A DNA stretch of 43,892 bases from Caldilineaceae bacterium (lineage in GTDB: Bacteria; Chloroflexota; Anaerolineae; Caldilineales; Caldilineaceae), in NCBI GenBank assembly GCA_026645575.1, contig JAPKMW010000100.1, positions 1-43,892 of the forward strand, given 5' to 3'. Numbering within the stretch: position 1 is the stretch's first letter; each line of letters starts with the position of its first letter. Position numbers and translations under genes: made by a program. The notes beneath the pieces were generated by a model. The model was not told the DNA's origin. It ran no database searches and saw only the letters and a program-made list of their open reading frames with translations. This document shows positions 1 to 7,292 of this stretch, one piece after another.

Positions 1-42
1 CTAAGTAAAGCCCAGAAAGTCTTTAGACATAAAATTGCATTT

Positions 43-762
43 TTACTCATGTGAACACAGAATTCTATTTCTAATTATTTTCTGGGTTTTACTTAGCTTC
101 CCTGTAGCGTCCCATACGCGTAGCCAGGGAAGCTCCATGTTTATCCATCTACCATGCCAAATTCCTAATTCGATGCCTAGACGCGGAATCGGAAAGTGTT
201 TACGCTCATTCGGCGGAACTGGTTGGTAGCGGCCTTCAATCATTCGATAAACATCGAGTAGACCTTTGTCTGCATCGTAAATCACATAGTACGGCGCGTG
301 AATCGCTTTTTCATAAATCCAAAATTTGCCATCGTTTGGCGTTCGATCCCATTCGCTGCCATCAGTTGCTGAAACAAACTCTATAACAATGAACGGAGCA
401 ATGTGTTCTTGCCACAGGACATAGGATCGGCGGGGCTTTCCGTTTAGTGTGGGGGGCACGTCAGGTATATAAAACCAATCAGGTGTAATGGCTCCTTTTT
501 CCGGCGGCTCGGTGGGACGCCAGTAGATGCCTGAATCTTGCCCAATTGTAAATTGCGCGTCGGGGTGTAACTTCTGTAGAATCGGCCAGAGTGACTCGGT
601 TAGCAAGAGACTTTGGGGAAAGGTGTAAAAATTCGGCGCAAACGTGCCATCCTCTTCTGGCAATTCGGTGTGATCCGGCAGGTGGGCAAAGGGAATGCTG
701 GCAGGGATGGTAGGTTGCTTTTCTGTTTGTTTTTGACGAACAACTGCCGCTGCTTCAGCCAT
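43..762 (-). CDS. Uma2-family (DUF820) endonuclease-like protein
   Basis: A 239-residue protein of the Uma2 family, a PD-(D/E)XK nuclease-fold group of unclear role that is common in cyanobacteria and Chloroflexota. The pattern visible is PDWFYIPD near residue 95, IVIEFVS near 127 and DGKFWIYEKA near 143, followed by YYVIYDADKG, which matches the Asp-Glu-x-Lys core and the strand after it. AGGAGA lies 6 nt before the ATG, supporting this start. It is the last gene of a minus-strand run and begins 9 nt after the GcvT-like gene. The last 20 or so residues are unusual for the family and are encoded over a small inverted repeat, so the C-terminus may have been altered by a repeat insertion. The family assignment is firm; the substrate is unknown. 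Confidence 0.85.
   Translation of the reverse strand: MAEAAAVVRQKQTEKQPTIPASIPFAHLPDHTELPEEDGTFAPNFYTFPQSLLLTESLWPILQKLHPDAQFTIGQDSGIYWRPTEPPEKGAITPDWFYIPDVPPTLNGKPRRSYVLWQEHIAPFIVIEFVSATDGSEWDRTPNDGKFWIYEKAIHAPYYVIYDADKGLLDVYRMIEGRYQPVPPNERKHFPIPRLGIELGIWHGRWINMELPWLRVWDATGKLSKTQKIIRNRILCSHE
95..134. repeat. Small inverted repeat inside the 3' end of the Uma2 gene
   Basis: Perfect 10-nt arms AGCTTCCCTG (95-104) and CAGGGAAGCT (125-134) flank a 20-nt loop. The element lies within coding sequence and is translated, replacing the expected end of the Uma2 protein. It resembles the short palindromic repeats that spread in cyanobacterial and Chloroflexota genomes. Whether it is a mobile repeat cannot be settled from one copy. 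Confidence 0.6.
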
Positions 763-771
763 TGCTCTCTC

Positions 772-1995
772 CTATTTCTTCACACGTTCACTACCGTCAC
801 TTGCCTTGGCTCGCATACGCGCCCCGGTGGGATCAAAGAAGGGGGTGGCGACCACTGTCGCCGTCACCGGGCGACCGGCCATCATCACCACGACTTTGCC
901 GCCATTCCAGGCGTGGGAGGTACGTAGATAGGCCAGCGCCAACGTCTTGCCGACACTGTAGCCGATGGCGCTGGAGGTGATCCGTCCGATCTGTGTCCCC
1001 GGCGTCACGGCATCGGTACTTTCTTCGGCTTCGGCGCCGCTTTTCTTTTTGCGTTTACTGGTCGCCACATCGCCGATGCTGTAGATGGCGTCACCGGCAA
1101 CGGCAGGCGTTTTGGCGTCCAGATGGAGACCAACCCAGCGTTCCTCAATGCCTTGTTCCTGAATGCGCAACAGGGCATCGCGACCGATAAAGCCCCGTTT
1201 GTCCAGGCGCACCCAGCGGTCGGTGCCAAGTTGGAAGGGGTTGATGCTTTCGTTGATGTCGGGGCCATAGAGCGGTAACGCCTTTTCGATGCGCAGGCTC
1301 TGCATGGCCAGCACGCCGTAGGGTTGCAAGCCAAATTCTTTGCCCTGTTTGAGCAAATATTCCCACAGGGCGCCGGCTTCCTCGGCAGGGGTGTAGAGTT
1401 CATAGCCCAGTTCGCCGGTGTAGCCGCTGCGTGAAAGAATAAGTTCTGTGTCGTTGATGACGGCTGGTGAAAAACGGAAAAACGGCAGACGGTTCAGGTC
1501 AACACCATCGGTAATGCTGCGCAAAAATTCGCGTGAGCGCGGCCCTTGGACAACGGCTAACGCCACCGACGCTGAAATATCAGTGCTATAGGCGCTGGCG
1601 CCGCGGGCTTGTTCGGCAATCCACTGGACAACCCGTTTGCGCGGCCCGGAACTGGTGACGATCATAAAGTGTTCGTCATTAAATTTGTAGACGGTCAGGT
1701 CGTCGATCAGGCCGCCATCCTCGTTGCAGAGTGAGCTATAGCGCACCTGCCCCGGCTCCAGATCGCTGATCTCATTGGCGACCAGCCGATTGACCAGCCG
1801 TTCGGCGCCCGGCCCCTTGATATCCACCTCGCCCATGGAGGAAATATCTTGCAGCCCCACATTGGTGCGGGTGTTGACATGCTCATTCTCGCCCGACGTA
1901 TAAGCATCGGGGAAAAGATAGTCGCCGCCGCCTTTCACCAGTTGACCGGCGTGGCGCAGGTGATAATCGTAAAATGGGCTGCGTCGTTCAGCCAT
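772..1995 (-). CDS. GcvT-like aminomethyltransferase-family protein
   Basis: A 407-residue protein of the glycine-cleavage T / folate-binding (GcvT, COG0404) family. These proteins move a one-carbon unit between a methylated amine and tetrahydrofolate. Visible family segments are NVGLQDISSMGEVDIKGPGA near residue 45, CNEDGGLIDDLTVYKF near 90, SRSGYTGELGYELY near 190 and INPFQLGTDRWV near 250, which belong to the folate-binding core. A Lys/Glu-rich insert (SKRKKKSGAEAEE, near residue 315) interrupts the C-terminal barrel domain and is not typical. GAGGAG lies 10 nt before the ATG. No gcvH or gcvP is nearby. The gene shares its strand with an MttB-family methyltransferase, so a role in demethylating an amine is more likely than glycine cleavage; that is inference. 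Confidence 0.82.
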   Translation of the reverse strand: MAERRSPFYDYHLRHAGQLVKGGGDYLFPDAYTSGENEHVNTRTNVGLQDISSMGEVDIKGPGAERLVNRLVANEISDLEPGQVRYSSLCNEDGGLIDDLTVYKFNDEHFMIVTSSGPRKRVVQWIAEQARGASAYSTDISASVALAVVQGPRSREFLRSITDGVDLNRLPFFRFSPAVINDTELILSRSGYTGELGYELYTPAEEAGALWEYLLKQGKEFGLQPYGVLAMQSLRIEKALPLYGPDINESINPFQLGTDRWVRLDKRGFIGRDALLRIQEQGIEERWVGLHLDAKTPAVAGDAIYSIGDVATSKRKKKSGAEAEESTDAVTPGTQIGRITSSAIGYSVGKTLALAYLRTSHAWNGGKVVVMMAGRPVTATVVATPFFDPTGARMRAKASDGSERVKK

Positions 1996-2010
1996 TGTCC
2001 AGAAACTCCT

Positions 2011-2417
2011 CTATTCATGAATCGAAGGCGGATGCCAGCCTGCCTGCACCCAATAACGGCGGACAGTGCGGGCAATTGAATTGTTGAGCTTTAGCTCAAT
2101 GATCGTAACTCTGCCACAAGGGGTTAGGCCAATTAGCTCATCCCCTGAAGCGTTCCAGCAAAAATGTTCTCGCCAGCGTTGTTTGCGCGGGTTAAATAAA
2201 TCTACCGTTACACCAGTGGCTGGATCAACGCCATCGGTTTTCTGCCATTTGTGGTCGTTGCACAGTTCACAAGCAAGGCATAAGTTTTGCTCATCATTAG
2301 TGCCACCCTTTGCCACCGGCCAAACATGATCAATTTGCAACAAACCCATTGTGAAATCCTGGTGGCTTAAACAGTATTCAAACGGTTATCTGCCCGTAAC
2401 CGGACAAACTCTGCCAC
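2011..2417 (-). pseudogene. HNH endonuclease gene with a one-base frameshift near its 5' end
   Basis: The open part, read from ATG 2349, carries the HNH signature IDHVWPVAKGGTNDEQNLC followed by CELCNDHK. In this family a zinc-binding CEYC pair lies about 15 residues before the first His. Reading upstream of 2349 in the same frame gives FEYCLSHQDFT and then a stop. The next frame gives VAEFVRLRADNR from a possible GTG at 2417. Joined, the two would read RADNRCEYCLSHQDF if one G were restored near 2377-2383. The gene is therefore either recently broken or affected by a single-base sequence error. It directly follows the small antitoxin-like gene, its usual partner. From ATG 2349 alone the product would lack one zinc-binding Cys. 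Confidence 0.75.
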
Positions 2418-2434
2418 CTGCTTGTTGACTTTGC

Positions 2435-2830
2435 TTATGGATGGAGCAGTTTCCGCAGTCCACGCCGCACTGCTTCGGCTAGCCCTTGCGCTTTGCGGAG
2501 CATCCCTAGTCGATAGATCTGCATCAACCCTAACAATTCAAATTGTTCGATCTGCGTTAATCCCTCTATTTTTCCTTTGCTTTGTAGGTCACCGAGTCTT
2601 TCGTTTTGCGCAAAACTCATCTTTAGATTCGCTAATTCTAAAATTTCTTGGTCTGACAAATTGGTAACGTCCTCATACAACTTATCGACAGATGTATTTT
2701 CCAACATTGGCCAAAGCATTTCCAATGAATCGCCCAACGCATCTTCGAATGTACCGCGGGTTGCTCGGCTATAGAGTCGCGCGTGTTCGACGACACCATT
2801 CGGTAAATCTAAGGTTACTTTTATCGTCAT
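2435..2830 (-). CDS. Small antitoxin-like protein paired with HNH nuclease
   Basis: A 131-residue protein without an enzymatic motif. Its first 35 residues (MTIKVTLDLPNGVVEHARLY and on) look like the start of ribbon-helix-helix type proteins. The middle is acidic, LSDQEILELANLKM, and the end is a basic helix, LMQIYRLGMLRKAQGLAEA. Proteins with this layout frequently precede an HNH nuclease gene in cyanobacteria and Chloroflexota, as here. GAGGG lies just upstream of the ATG. A regulatory or antitoxin-like role for the neighbouring nuclease is inferred from gene order only. Confidence 0.6.
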   Translation of the reverse strand: MTIKVTLDLPNGVVEHARLYSRATRGTFEDALGDSLEMLWPMLENTSVDKLYEDVTNLSDQEILELANLKMSFAQNERLGDLQSKGKIEGLTQIEQFELLGLMQIYRLGMLRKAQGLAEAVRRGLRKLLHP

Positions 2831-2860
2831 CTTTCCCTCTCCATTACCTGGGCAAAGACG

Positions 2861-3310
2861 CTATGACTGGGTTGGCACGTTTTCGTCAAGATACCCCATG
2901 ATACGCCACGGTTCAAAATTCTCCTGTAAGATATAAGCTGTACGGAGCCGTCTGAACCCCAGCTTTTGGTAGAAACCCTCATGCCCATGTGTACTCACCA
3001 ACATGACCGACCGCTTCGGCAGCCGACCCAGCAAGTTGGTCATGATCGCTTTACCGACGCCCTGGCCTTGATACCGTGGATCAACAACCACATCATAGAC
3101 CGCAGAACTGACAATGCCATCCGAGATAGCGCGGGCTGCGCCAATCAAAGTCGTTTGGTCCCAAGCGAAACAGCAAGCATAGCTGGCTGCAAAGAGTCGG
3201 CGCGCCATCTCCGGCTCCCGTTCGCCCAAACCAGTCCAGCGAAATATATTGCAAAATGCCACCCAATCCACGCTGGTGGTATCTTCCGTCAGCCTTATCG
3301 TGCCGCTCAT
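2861..3310 (-). CDS. GNAT-family N-acetyltransferase
   Basis: A 149-residue GNAT acetyltransferase, which would transfer an acetyl group from acetyl-CoA to an amine. The acetyl-CoA pyrophosphate loop is clear: VDPRYQGQGVGKAIM near residues 76-90, with the R/Q-x-x-G-x-G/A pattern. The C-terminal FYQKLGFRRL motif follows near residue 112. The length is normal for a single-domain GNAT. The ATG overlaps the stop of the MttB-family gene by 4 nt, suggesting translational coupling and a shared substrate context. The acceptor cannot be predicted. Confidence 0.88.
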   Translation of the reverse strand: MSGTIRLTEDTTSVDWVAFCNIFRWTGLGEREPEMARRLFAASYACCFAWDQTTLIGAARAISDGIVSSAVYDVVVDPRYQGQGVGKAIMTNLLGRLPKRSVMLVSTHGHEGFYQKLGFRRLRTAYILQENFEPWRIMGYLDENVPTQS

Positions 3311-4842
3311 TTGGGGAAGCCTAGCGCTTTCTTGCGGAGGGTGATAAAGGCTTGCAACTCCTGCTCCAAGCCCTGGTCAAGCGGCGGCGCTTCGTATTCG
3401 GCCAGGAGTTTTTTCCAACGTTGGTTGGCCCGTTGATTGGTGTCCAAACTGCCGTTGATCTCCCACTGTTCGGCGGAGTTATAATCAAAGACCTCAGAGC
3501 GATAGAAGGCTGTGCGGAAATGGCGCATGGTATGTTGCGTCCCCAGGAAGTGACCGCCCGGCGGCACCTCTTGCATGGCGTCAAAGGCAAAGGACTCGTC
3601 AGAGAGATCCAGCCCCTTGGCCCAGGTGTGGTACATGCCTAGCAGATCCCAGTCGATCATAAACTTTTCATAACCGGCGGTTAGGCCATTTTCCAGCCAA
3701 CCGGCGGCGTGCAAAATAAAGTTGACCTGCGCCAGTACTGCCGGCAGCATCACCTGGATCGACTCGTAACCGGCCTGGGCGTCAGCAATTTTGGAACTGG
3801 AGAAGGTGCCGCCGCTGCGGAAGGGCAGCTTGTAAAATTCCGCCATCTGTCGCCCGGCAAAGAGCGCCCACTGACTCTCCGGCGAGCCAAAGACCGGCGC
3901 ACCACTTTGTAGATCAATGTTGGTCATAAAGGAGCCATAGATCACCGGCGTGCCAGGGTTGATCATCTGCACCAGGACAATGCCGGCCAGCGCTTCGGCA
4001 TTTTGCAGCGCCAACGTGGCGGCCACACTCACCGGTGACATGGCGCCGCTCATCAAGAAAGGCGTAATCAGCAAGGCTTGACGTGCCTTCGCATAGACAA
4101 GAATATCGCCCAACATGCGGTCGTCATAGCGGCGGGGGCTGCTGACATTAATCAGCGAGAGCAGACCCGGCGTCTCTTGAATTTTCTCTTTACCAAAGAG
4201 GATTTCGGCAATCGCCACACTGTCGGCTGCATTGATCGGGTCGGTGACAGACCCCATAAAGGCTTTGTCGCTATATTTGATGTGGGCCATGAGCATATCG
4301 AGGTGGCGCGTCGCTACCGGCTCATCGGTCGGCTCGACCACCGTGCCGCCAGAGTGGTGCAAGTAGGGACACATATAAGTGAGCTTGACAAAGTTATGAA
4401 AATCTTCCAACTTGGCCTCTCGCCGACCACGATCCAGGTCGAGGACAAAGGGCGGGCCGTAGACCGGTGCATAGACGGCCTGGTTGCCGCCGAGAACCAC
4501 ATTGTTCGCCGGGTTGCGCGCCAGTTGGGTAAATTGACTGGGCGCCATGCCTACATATTTCATCACCAACGCTTCATCAAAGAAGACTGTCTCGCCCACG
4601 ACCTTGGCCCCATGTTGTTGCAGAATCGCACGCGCTTCGGCATCATACATGTCGATGCCCAGGTCACGCAGAATCCGCATCGACTCATCGTGAATGCGCT
4701 GGATGGCGCTTTGGTCGATCAGATTATAGCGCGGCACGTTGTAGCGGATCTGTTGCATGGCGGGGCGGGCGGCGGCGTCGCGCTGGCGTTCACGCCGTTC
4801 CCGTCGGCGTTCAGTGGCAGGCGCAGCAGGTAAGACAGTCAT
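3307..4842 (-). CDS. MttB-family (trimethylamine methyltransferase-like, COG5598) protein
   Basis: A 511-residue member of the trimethylamine methyltransferase MttB superfamily. Family segments include VYGPPFVLDLDRGRREAKLE near residue 120, SPVSVAATLALQNAEALAG near 270, GSFMTNIDLQSGAPVFGSPE near 300, FSSSKIADAQAGYES near 345, and VPPGGHFLGTQHTMRHFR near 430. Archaeal MttB uses pyrrolysine (in-frame UAG). This frame reads through without any internal stop, so it belongs to the non-pyrrolysine branch, whose known members demethylate quaternary amines such as glycine betaine onto a corrinoid protein. The first 30 residues are a basic Arg-rich extension. GAGGAG lies upstream of the ATG. No corrinoid protein or activase gene is in the window. 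It is transcribed divergently from a solute importer. Confidence 0.88.
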   Translation of the reverse strand: MTVLPAAPATERRRERRERQRDAAARPAMQQIRYNVPRYNLIDQSAIQRIHDESMRILRDLGIDMYDAEARAILQQHGAKVVGETVFFDEALVMKYVGMAPSQFTQLARNPANNVVLGGNQAVYAPVYGPPFVLDLDRGRREAKLEDFHNFVKLTYMCPYLHHSGGTVVEPTDEPVATRHLDMLMAHIKYSDKAFMGSVTDPINAADSVAIAEILFGKEKIQETPGLLSLINVSSPRRYDDRMLGDILVYAKARQALLITPFLMSGAMSPVSVAATLALQNAEALAGIVLVQMINPGTPVIYGSFMTNIDLQSGAPVFGSPESQWALFAGRQMAEFYKLPFRSGGTFSSSKIADAQAGYESIQVMLPAVLAQVNFILHAAGWLENGLTAGYEKFMIDWDLLGMYHTWAKGLDLSDESFAFDAMQEVPPGGHFLGTQHTMRHFRTAFYRSEVFDYNSAEQWEINGSLDTNQRANQRWKKLLAEYEAPPLDQGLEQELQAFITLRKKALGFPK

Positions 4843-4991
4843 AAATTGGCTTCTCCTCAGGTAAGACGATGGCTAACAGGTGGTTGCACGTTGACAGTTG
4901 CTGCTGATAGTATAGAACGCAATGGCGGTTTTGACAAGAAAGGGGCTGATCGGGGGCAAAGAGAGTGCGTTGTACAGGTCACAGAGGTTCG

Positions 4992-5156
4992 CATGACAAC
5001 ATCATCGTCTCTGAACATGAGGAGCGGTTCATTGATATTGGCTTGTCTAACCGCCGCCGTCTCTTGGCTGTTGTTTACACCGAACGGGTAGATAAGATTC
5101 GCATCATTAGTTGTCGGAAGGCCGAGCCACCGGAGCAGAGACAATATGAACGACAC
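4992..5156 (+). pseudogene. Relic of a BrnT-family toxin (C-terminal half)
   Basis: In one plus frame the spacer encodes EHEERFIDIGLSNRRRLLA, then VVYTERVDKIRIISCRKAE and PPEQRQYERH. This is the C-terminal half of BrnT ribonuclease toxins (pattern: EERF-x-x-IG-S...RLL-V-V-TER...IRIISAR-A...E-x-x-Y). The N-terminal half expected in BrnT (KHGVSFEEA type) is not found upstream in any frame. The frame continues past the BrnT end into unrelated sequence without a brnA antitoxin gene. It is best read as a decayed toxin fragment in the divergent spacer. Confidence 0.72.
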
Positions 5157-5174
5157 AAACCTGAACTTGTGTCA

Positions 5175-5214
5175 GGGAGGCAGGCGGCTTGCTTTATCGG
5201 CTTCCTGCCTTCCC
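5175..5214. repeat. Hairpin after the BrnT relic
   Basis: GGGAGGCAGG (5175-5184) pairs with CCTGCCTTCCC (5204-5214), with one bulged base. There is no following T-run, so termination is not evident. The remainder of the 4843-5482 spacer, apart from the BrnT relic and the repeat at 5428-5461, shows nothing recognisable. Confidence 0.4.
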
Positions 5215-5427
5215 TTCGCCTACAAGAATTTTTTCCCAACCTGAAATCTTCCTCACGTTACCCTTTCGACTTGGTAGATCAGCAGCAATGTGCTATACTC
5301 CGACGAAAATTGATGTGCGTTACCTCTGATCAAGTGGAAGTAGCGCGACAAGAGATAGTTTTCCCAACACCATCGTCCATATCCTCGGCGCCCGGCGCTC
5401 AAACCGCCTGTTTCTTATTATTTATCA

Positions 5428-5461
5428 TTTGATAAACTATAGTTGTTTATAAACTATCAAA
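5428..5461 (+). promoter_or_regulatory. Candidate operator upstream of the first binding-protein gene
   Basis: The 9-mer ATAAACTAT occurs twice, at 5432-5440 and 5449-5457. The pair is framed by a 7-nt inverted repeat TTTGATA (5428-5434) and TATCAAA (5455-5461). The site is very AT-rich compared with its surroundings and ends 6 nt before the ribosome binding site AAGGAG (5468-5473). The symmetry and position suggest a repressor site or a promoter/leader element. No specific regulator is implied. Confidence 0.45.
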
Positions 5462-5482
5462 TTTGACAAGGAGTAGATGCGA

Positions 5483-7159
5483 ATGACCACTCAACGGAGA
5501 ATTCACCCAGCCGTCCTTGACGCAGCCAGCGACCTGCGCAAGGGTAAAATGAATCGCCGCGAATTTTTGCGCTTTGCCACCCTCTTGGGCGCTTCGGCGA
5601 CCACTGCGTATGCCTTGGCCGGTTGCGCTGCGCCAGCGGCCGCGCCCACCACTGGTGGTGACGCTGCACCCGCTGCCGCAGCCGGCGGCATTAAACGGGG
5701 CGGCACCTGGACGAGCGCCATGCAACTGCAAGGCATCGACCACCCGGCCCGCCTCTCCTGGATTCAGGGCGGCAATGTGGTGCGCCAGGTGTGTGAATAT
5801 CTCACCGAAACCGGCCCCGACAACATTACGCGCCCCCACCTGCTGGATCGCTGGGAGGCCAGCGACGATGTCAAGACCTGGACGCTCTACCTGCGCCAGG
5901 ATGTAACCTTCAACAATGGCGACAAGCTGACCGCTGATGATGTCATGTTCACCTTTGGCGAATGGCTGAACCCTGATGTCGGCTCCAGCATGTTGGGCTT
6001 CCTCGGGTATATCGGTGGCCTGGAAAACATTGAAAAGGTGGATGATTACACCATTCGCATCAACTGCGCCGAAGCCAGTATCAGCTTGCCGGAAGATCTG
6101 AATCAGTACCCGGCCGTGATTCTCCACCGTAACTTTGAAGGCGATTTTCTGGCCCAGCCCATTGGCACTGGCGCCTTCACCTTGAAAGAGTATAAAGAAG
6201 GCGAGCGCGCCACCTTTGAAGCACGCAAAGATTACTGGCGCAAGGATGCCGATGGCAACCAACTGCCCTACCTCGATACGCTGACCTATGTCTCGCTGGA
6301 TCACGACGCCGCTGTCGCCGCACTCCTCGGCGGTCAGGTTGATAGCATGTATAACCCCACTGCTGCCGACTGGGAAGCGCTCAAGGAAGCGCCGGGCATC
6401 TCTGTTTATCCGGCCAGTACGGCCCAGGCGTTGGTTGGTCGTATGCGCGTGGATCTGGAACCGTGGACCGATGTGCGCGTGCGCAACGCCTTGAAGATGT
6501 GTCAGGATCGCGAAAAGATCGCGCAACTGGCCTATAAGGGCCAAGGCGATCTTGCTATTGACGCCCATGTGGCGCCGGTGCATCCGGAATATGCCCCGCG
6601 TGACATCCCGGCCTATGACCCCGAAGGGGCCAAGAAGCTGCTCGAAGAATGGGCGGCGGAAAAGGGCCAAACCTTGCCGTTGAAGGTCAAGCTGGCGACC
6701 AAGAACGATGAAGGTGAAGCTGAAATTGCCCAGGCGCTCAAGGAACTGGCTGCTCCCGCCGGCTTTGACATTGAACTGGACATCACCGACGCCAACGGCT
6801 ACTGGGATCGCTGGACCGAAGTTGATCTGGGCATTACTGCCTGGACGCACCGCCCGCTTGGCACCATGGTCTTGGCCGCCGGCTACACGCTGGACGCTGA
6901 AGGCAAACCAGTGCCGTGGAACGAGACCCGCTGGGCCGACGAAGAATTCAACGCCAAACTCAAGGAAGCCCAAAGCACCCTGGATGTCGAAGCGCGCCGT
7001 GCTATCATGGGCGAGATCCAGGACATTTTCCAATCACGCGGCCCGGTCTTTATCAGCTTCTGGAAGCAAGTTTGGAACATCACCCGCAGCGAGTTCAAAA
7101 ATGTCGTCGGCCACCCCACCAGTTACGACCTGCTGACGGAAGTCTGGAAAGACGCGTAG
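5483..7159 (+). CDS. ABC importer substrate-binding protein, family 5 (Tat lipoprotein)
   Basis: A 558-residue extracytoplasmic solute-binding protein of the DppA/OppA family, which captures peptides or similar solutes for an ABC importer. The N-terminus has a twin-arginine motif NRREFLRFA and a lipobox ALAGC, so it is probably a Tat-exported lipoprotein. An Ala/Pro-rich spacer follows. The family core segments NGDKLTADDVMFTF near residue 150 and PIGTGAFTLKEYKEGE near 230 are clear. ATG 5483 is preferred over ATG 5477, because AAGGAG then sits at a normal 9-nt distance. It heads an operon with two permeases and a fused ATPase. The divergent MttB-family gene makes a methylated amine a conceivable ligand, but only by context. 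Confidence 0.92.
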   Translation: MTTQRRIHPAVLDAASDLRKGKMNRREFLRFATLLGASATTAYALAGCAAPAAAPTTGGDAAPAAAAGGIKRGGTWTSAMQLQGIDHPARLSWIQGGNVVRQVCEYLTETGPDNITRPHLLDRWEASDDVKTWTLYLRQDVTFNNGDKLTADDVMFTFGEWLNPDVGSSMLGFLGYIGGLENIEKVDDYTIRINCAEASISLPEDLNQYPAVILHRNFEGDFLAQPIGTGAFTLKEYKEGERATFEARKDYWRKDADGNQLPYLDTLTYVSLDHDAAVAALLGGQVDSMYNPTAADWEALKEAPGISVYPASTAQALVGRMRVDLEPWTDVRVRNALKMCQDREKIAQLAYKGQGDLAIDAHVAPVHPEYAPRDIPAYDPEGAKKLLEEWAAEKGQTLPLKVKLATKNDEGEAEIAQALKELAAPAGFDIELDITDANGYWDRWTEVDLGITAWTHRPLGTMVLAAGYTLDAEGKPVPWNETRWADEEFNAKLKEAQSTLDVEARRAIMGEIQDIFQSRGPVFISFWKQVWNITRSEFKNVVGHPTSYDLLTEVWKDA

Positions 7160-7235
7160 TAAGACAGTGAGACAGTAGGGCAGTAAGGTTGGTAAGACGG
7201 GAATCAGTCACTGACTCACTGTCTTACTGTCTTAC
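7160..7235. repeat. Intergenic hairpin made of 8-nt phrases
   Basis: TAAGACAGTGAG (7160-7171) is the exact reverse complement of CTCACTGTCTTA (7215-7226). Each arm is an imperfect tandem array of 8-mers of the type TAAGACAG or CTGTCTTA. It fills the spacer between the binding-protein gene and the first permease gene. It may protect the upstream mRNA segment and so raise binding-protein expression over the permeases. Confidence 0.7.
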
Positions 7236-7292
7236 TGCTGTCAACCGCTAACCCTTACTCTTCTCCCCCCAGCCGCCTCTGTGGAGCAACTG

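Noticed and set aside
4078..4833. A 251-codon plus-strand frame opposite the MttB-family gene
   Set aside because: No domain is visible and the minus-strand gene is certain.
3307..4842. Possible pyrrolysine codon in the MttB-family gene
   Set aside because: The frame has no internal TAG, so pyrrolysine is not used here.
5447..7033. A 528-codon open frame on the minus strand across the first binding-protein gene
   Set aside because: It is antisense to a clear family-5 binding protein, has no recognisable domain, and arises from the codon bias of the real gene.
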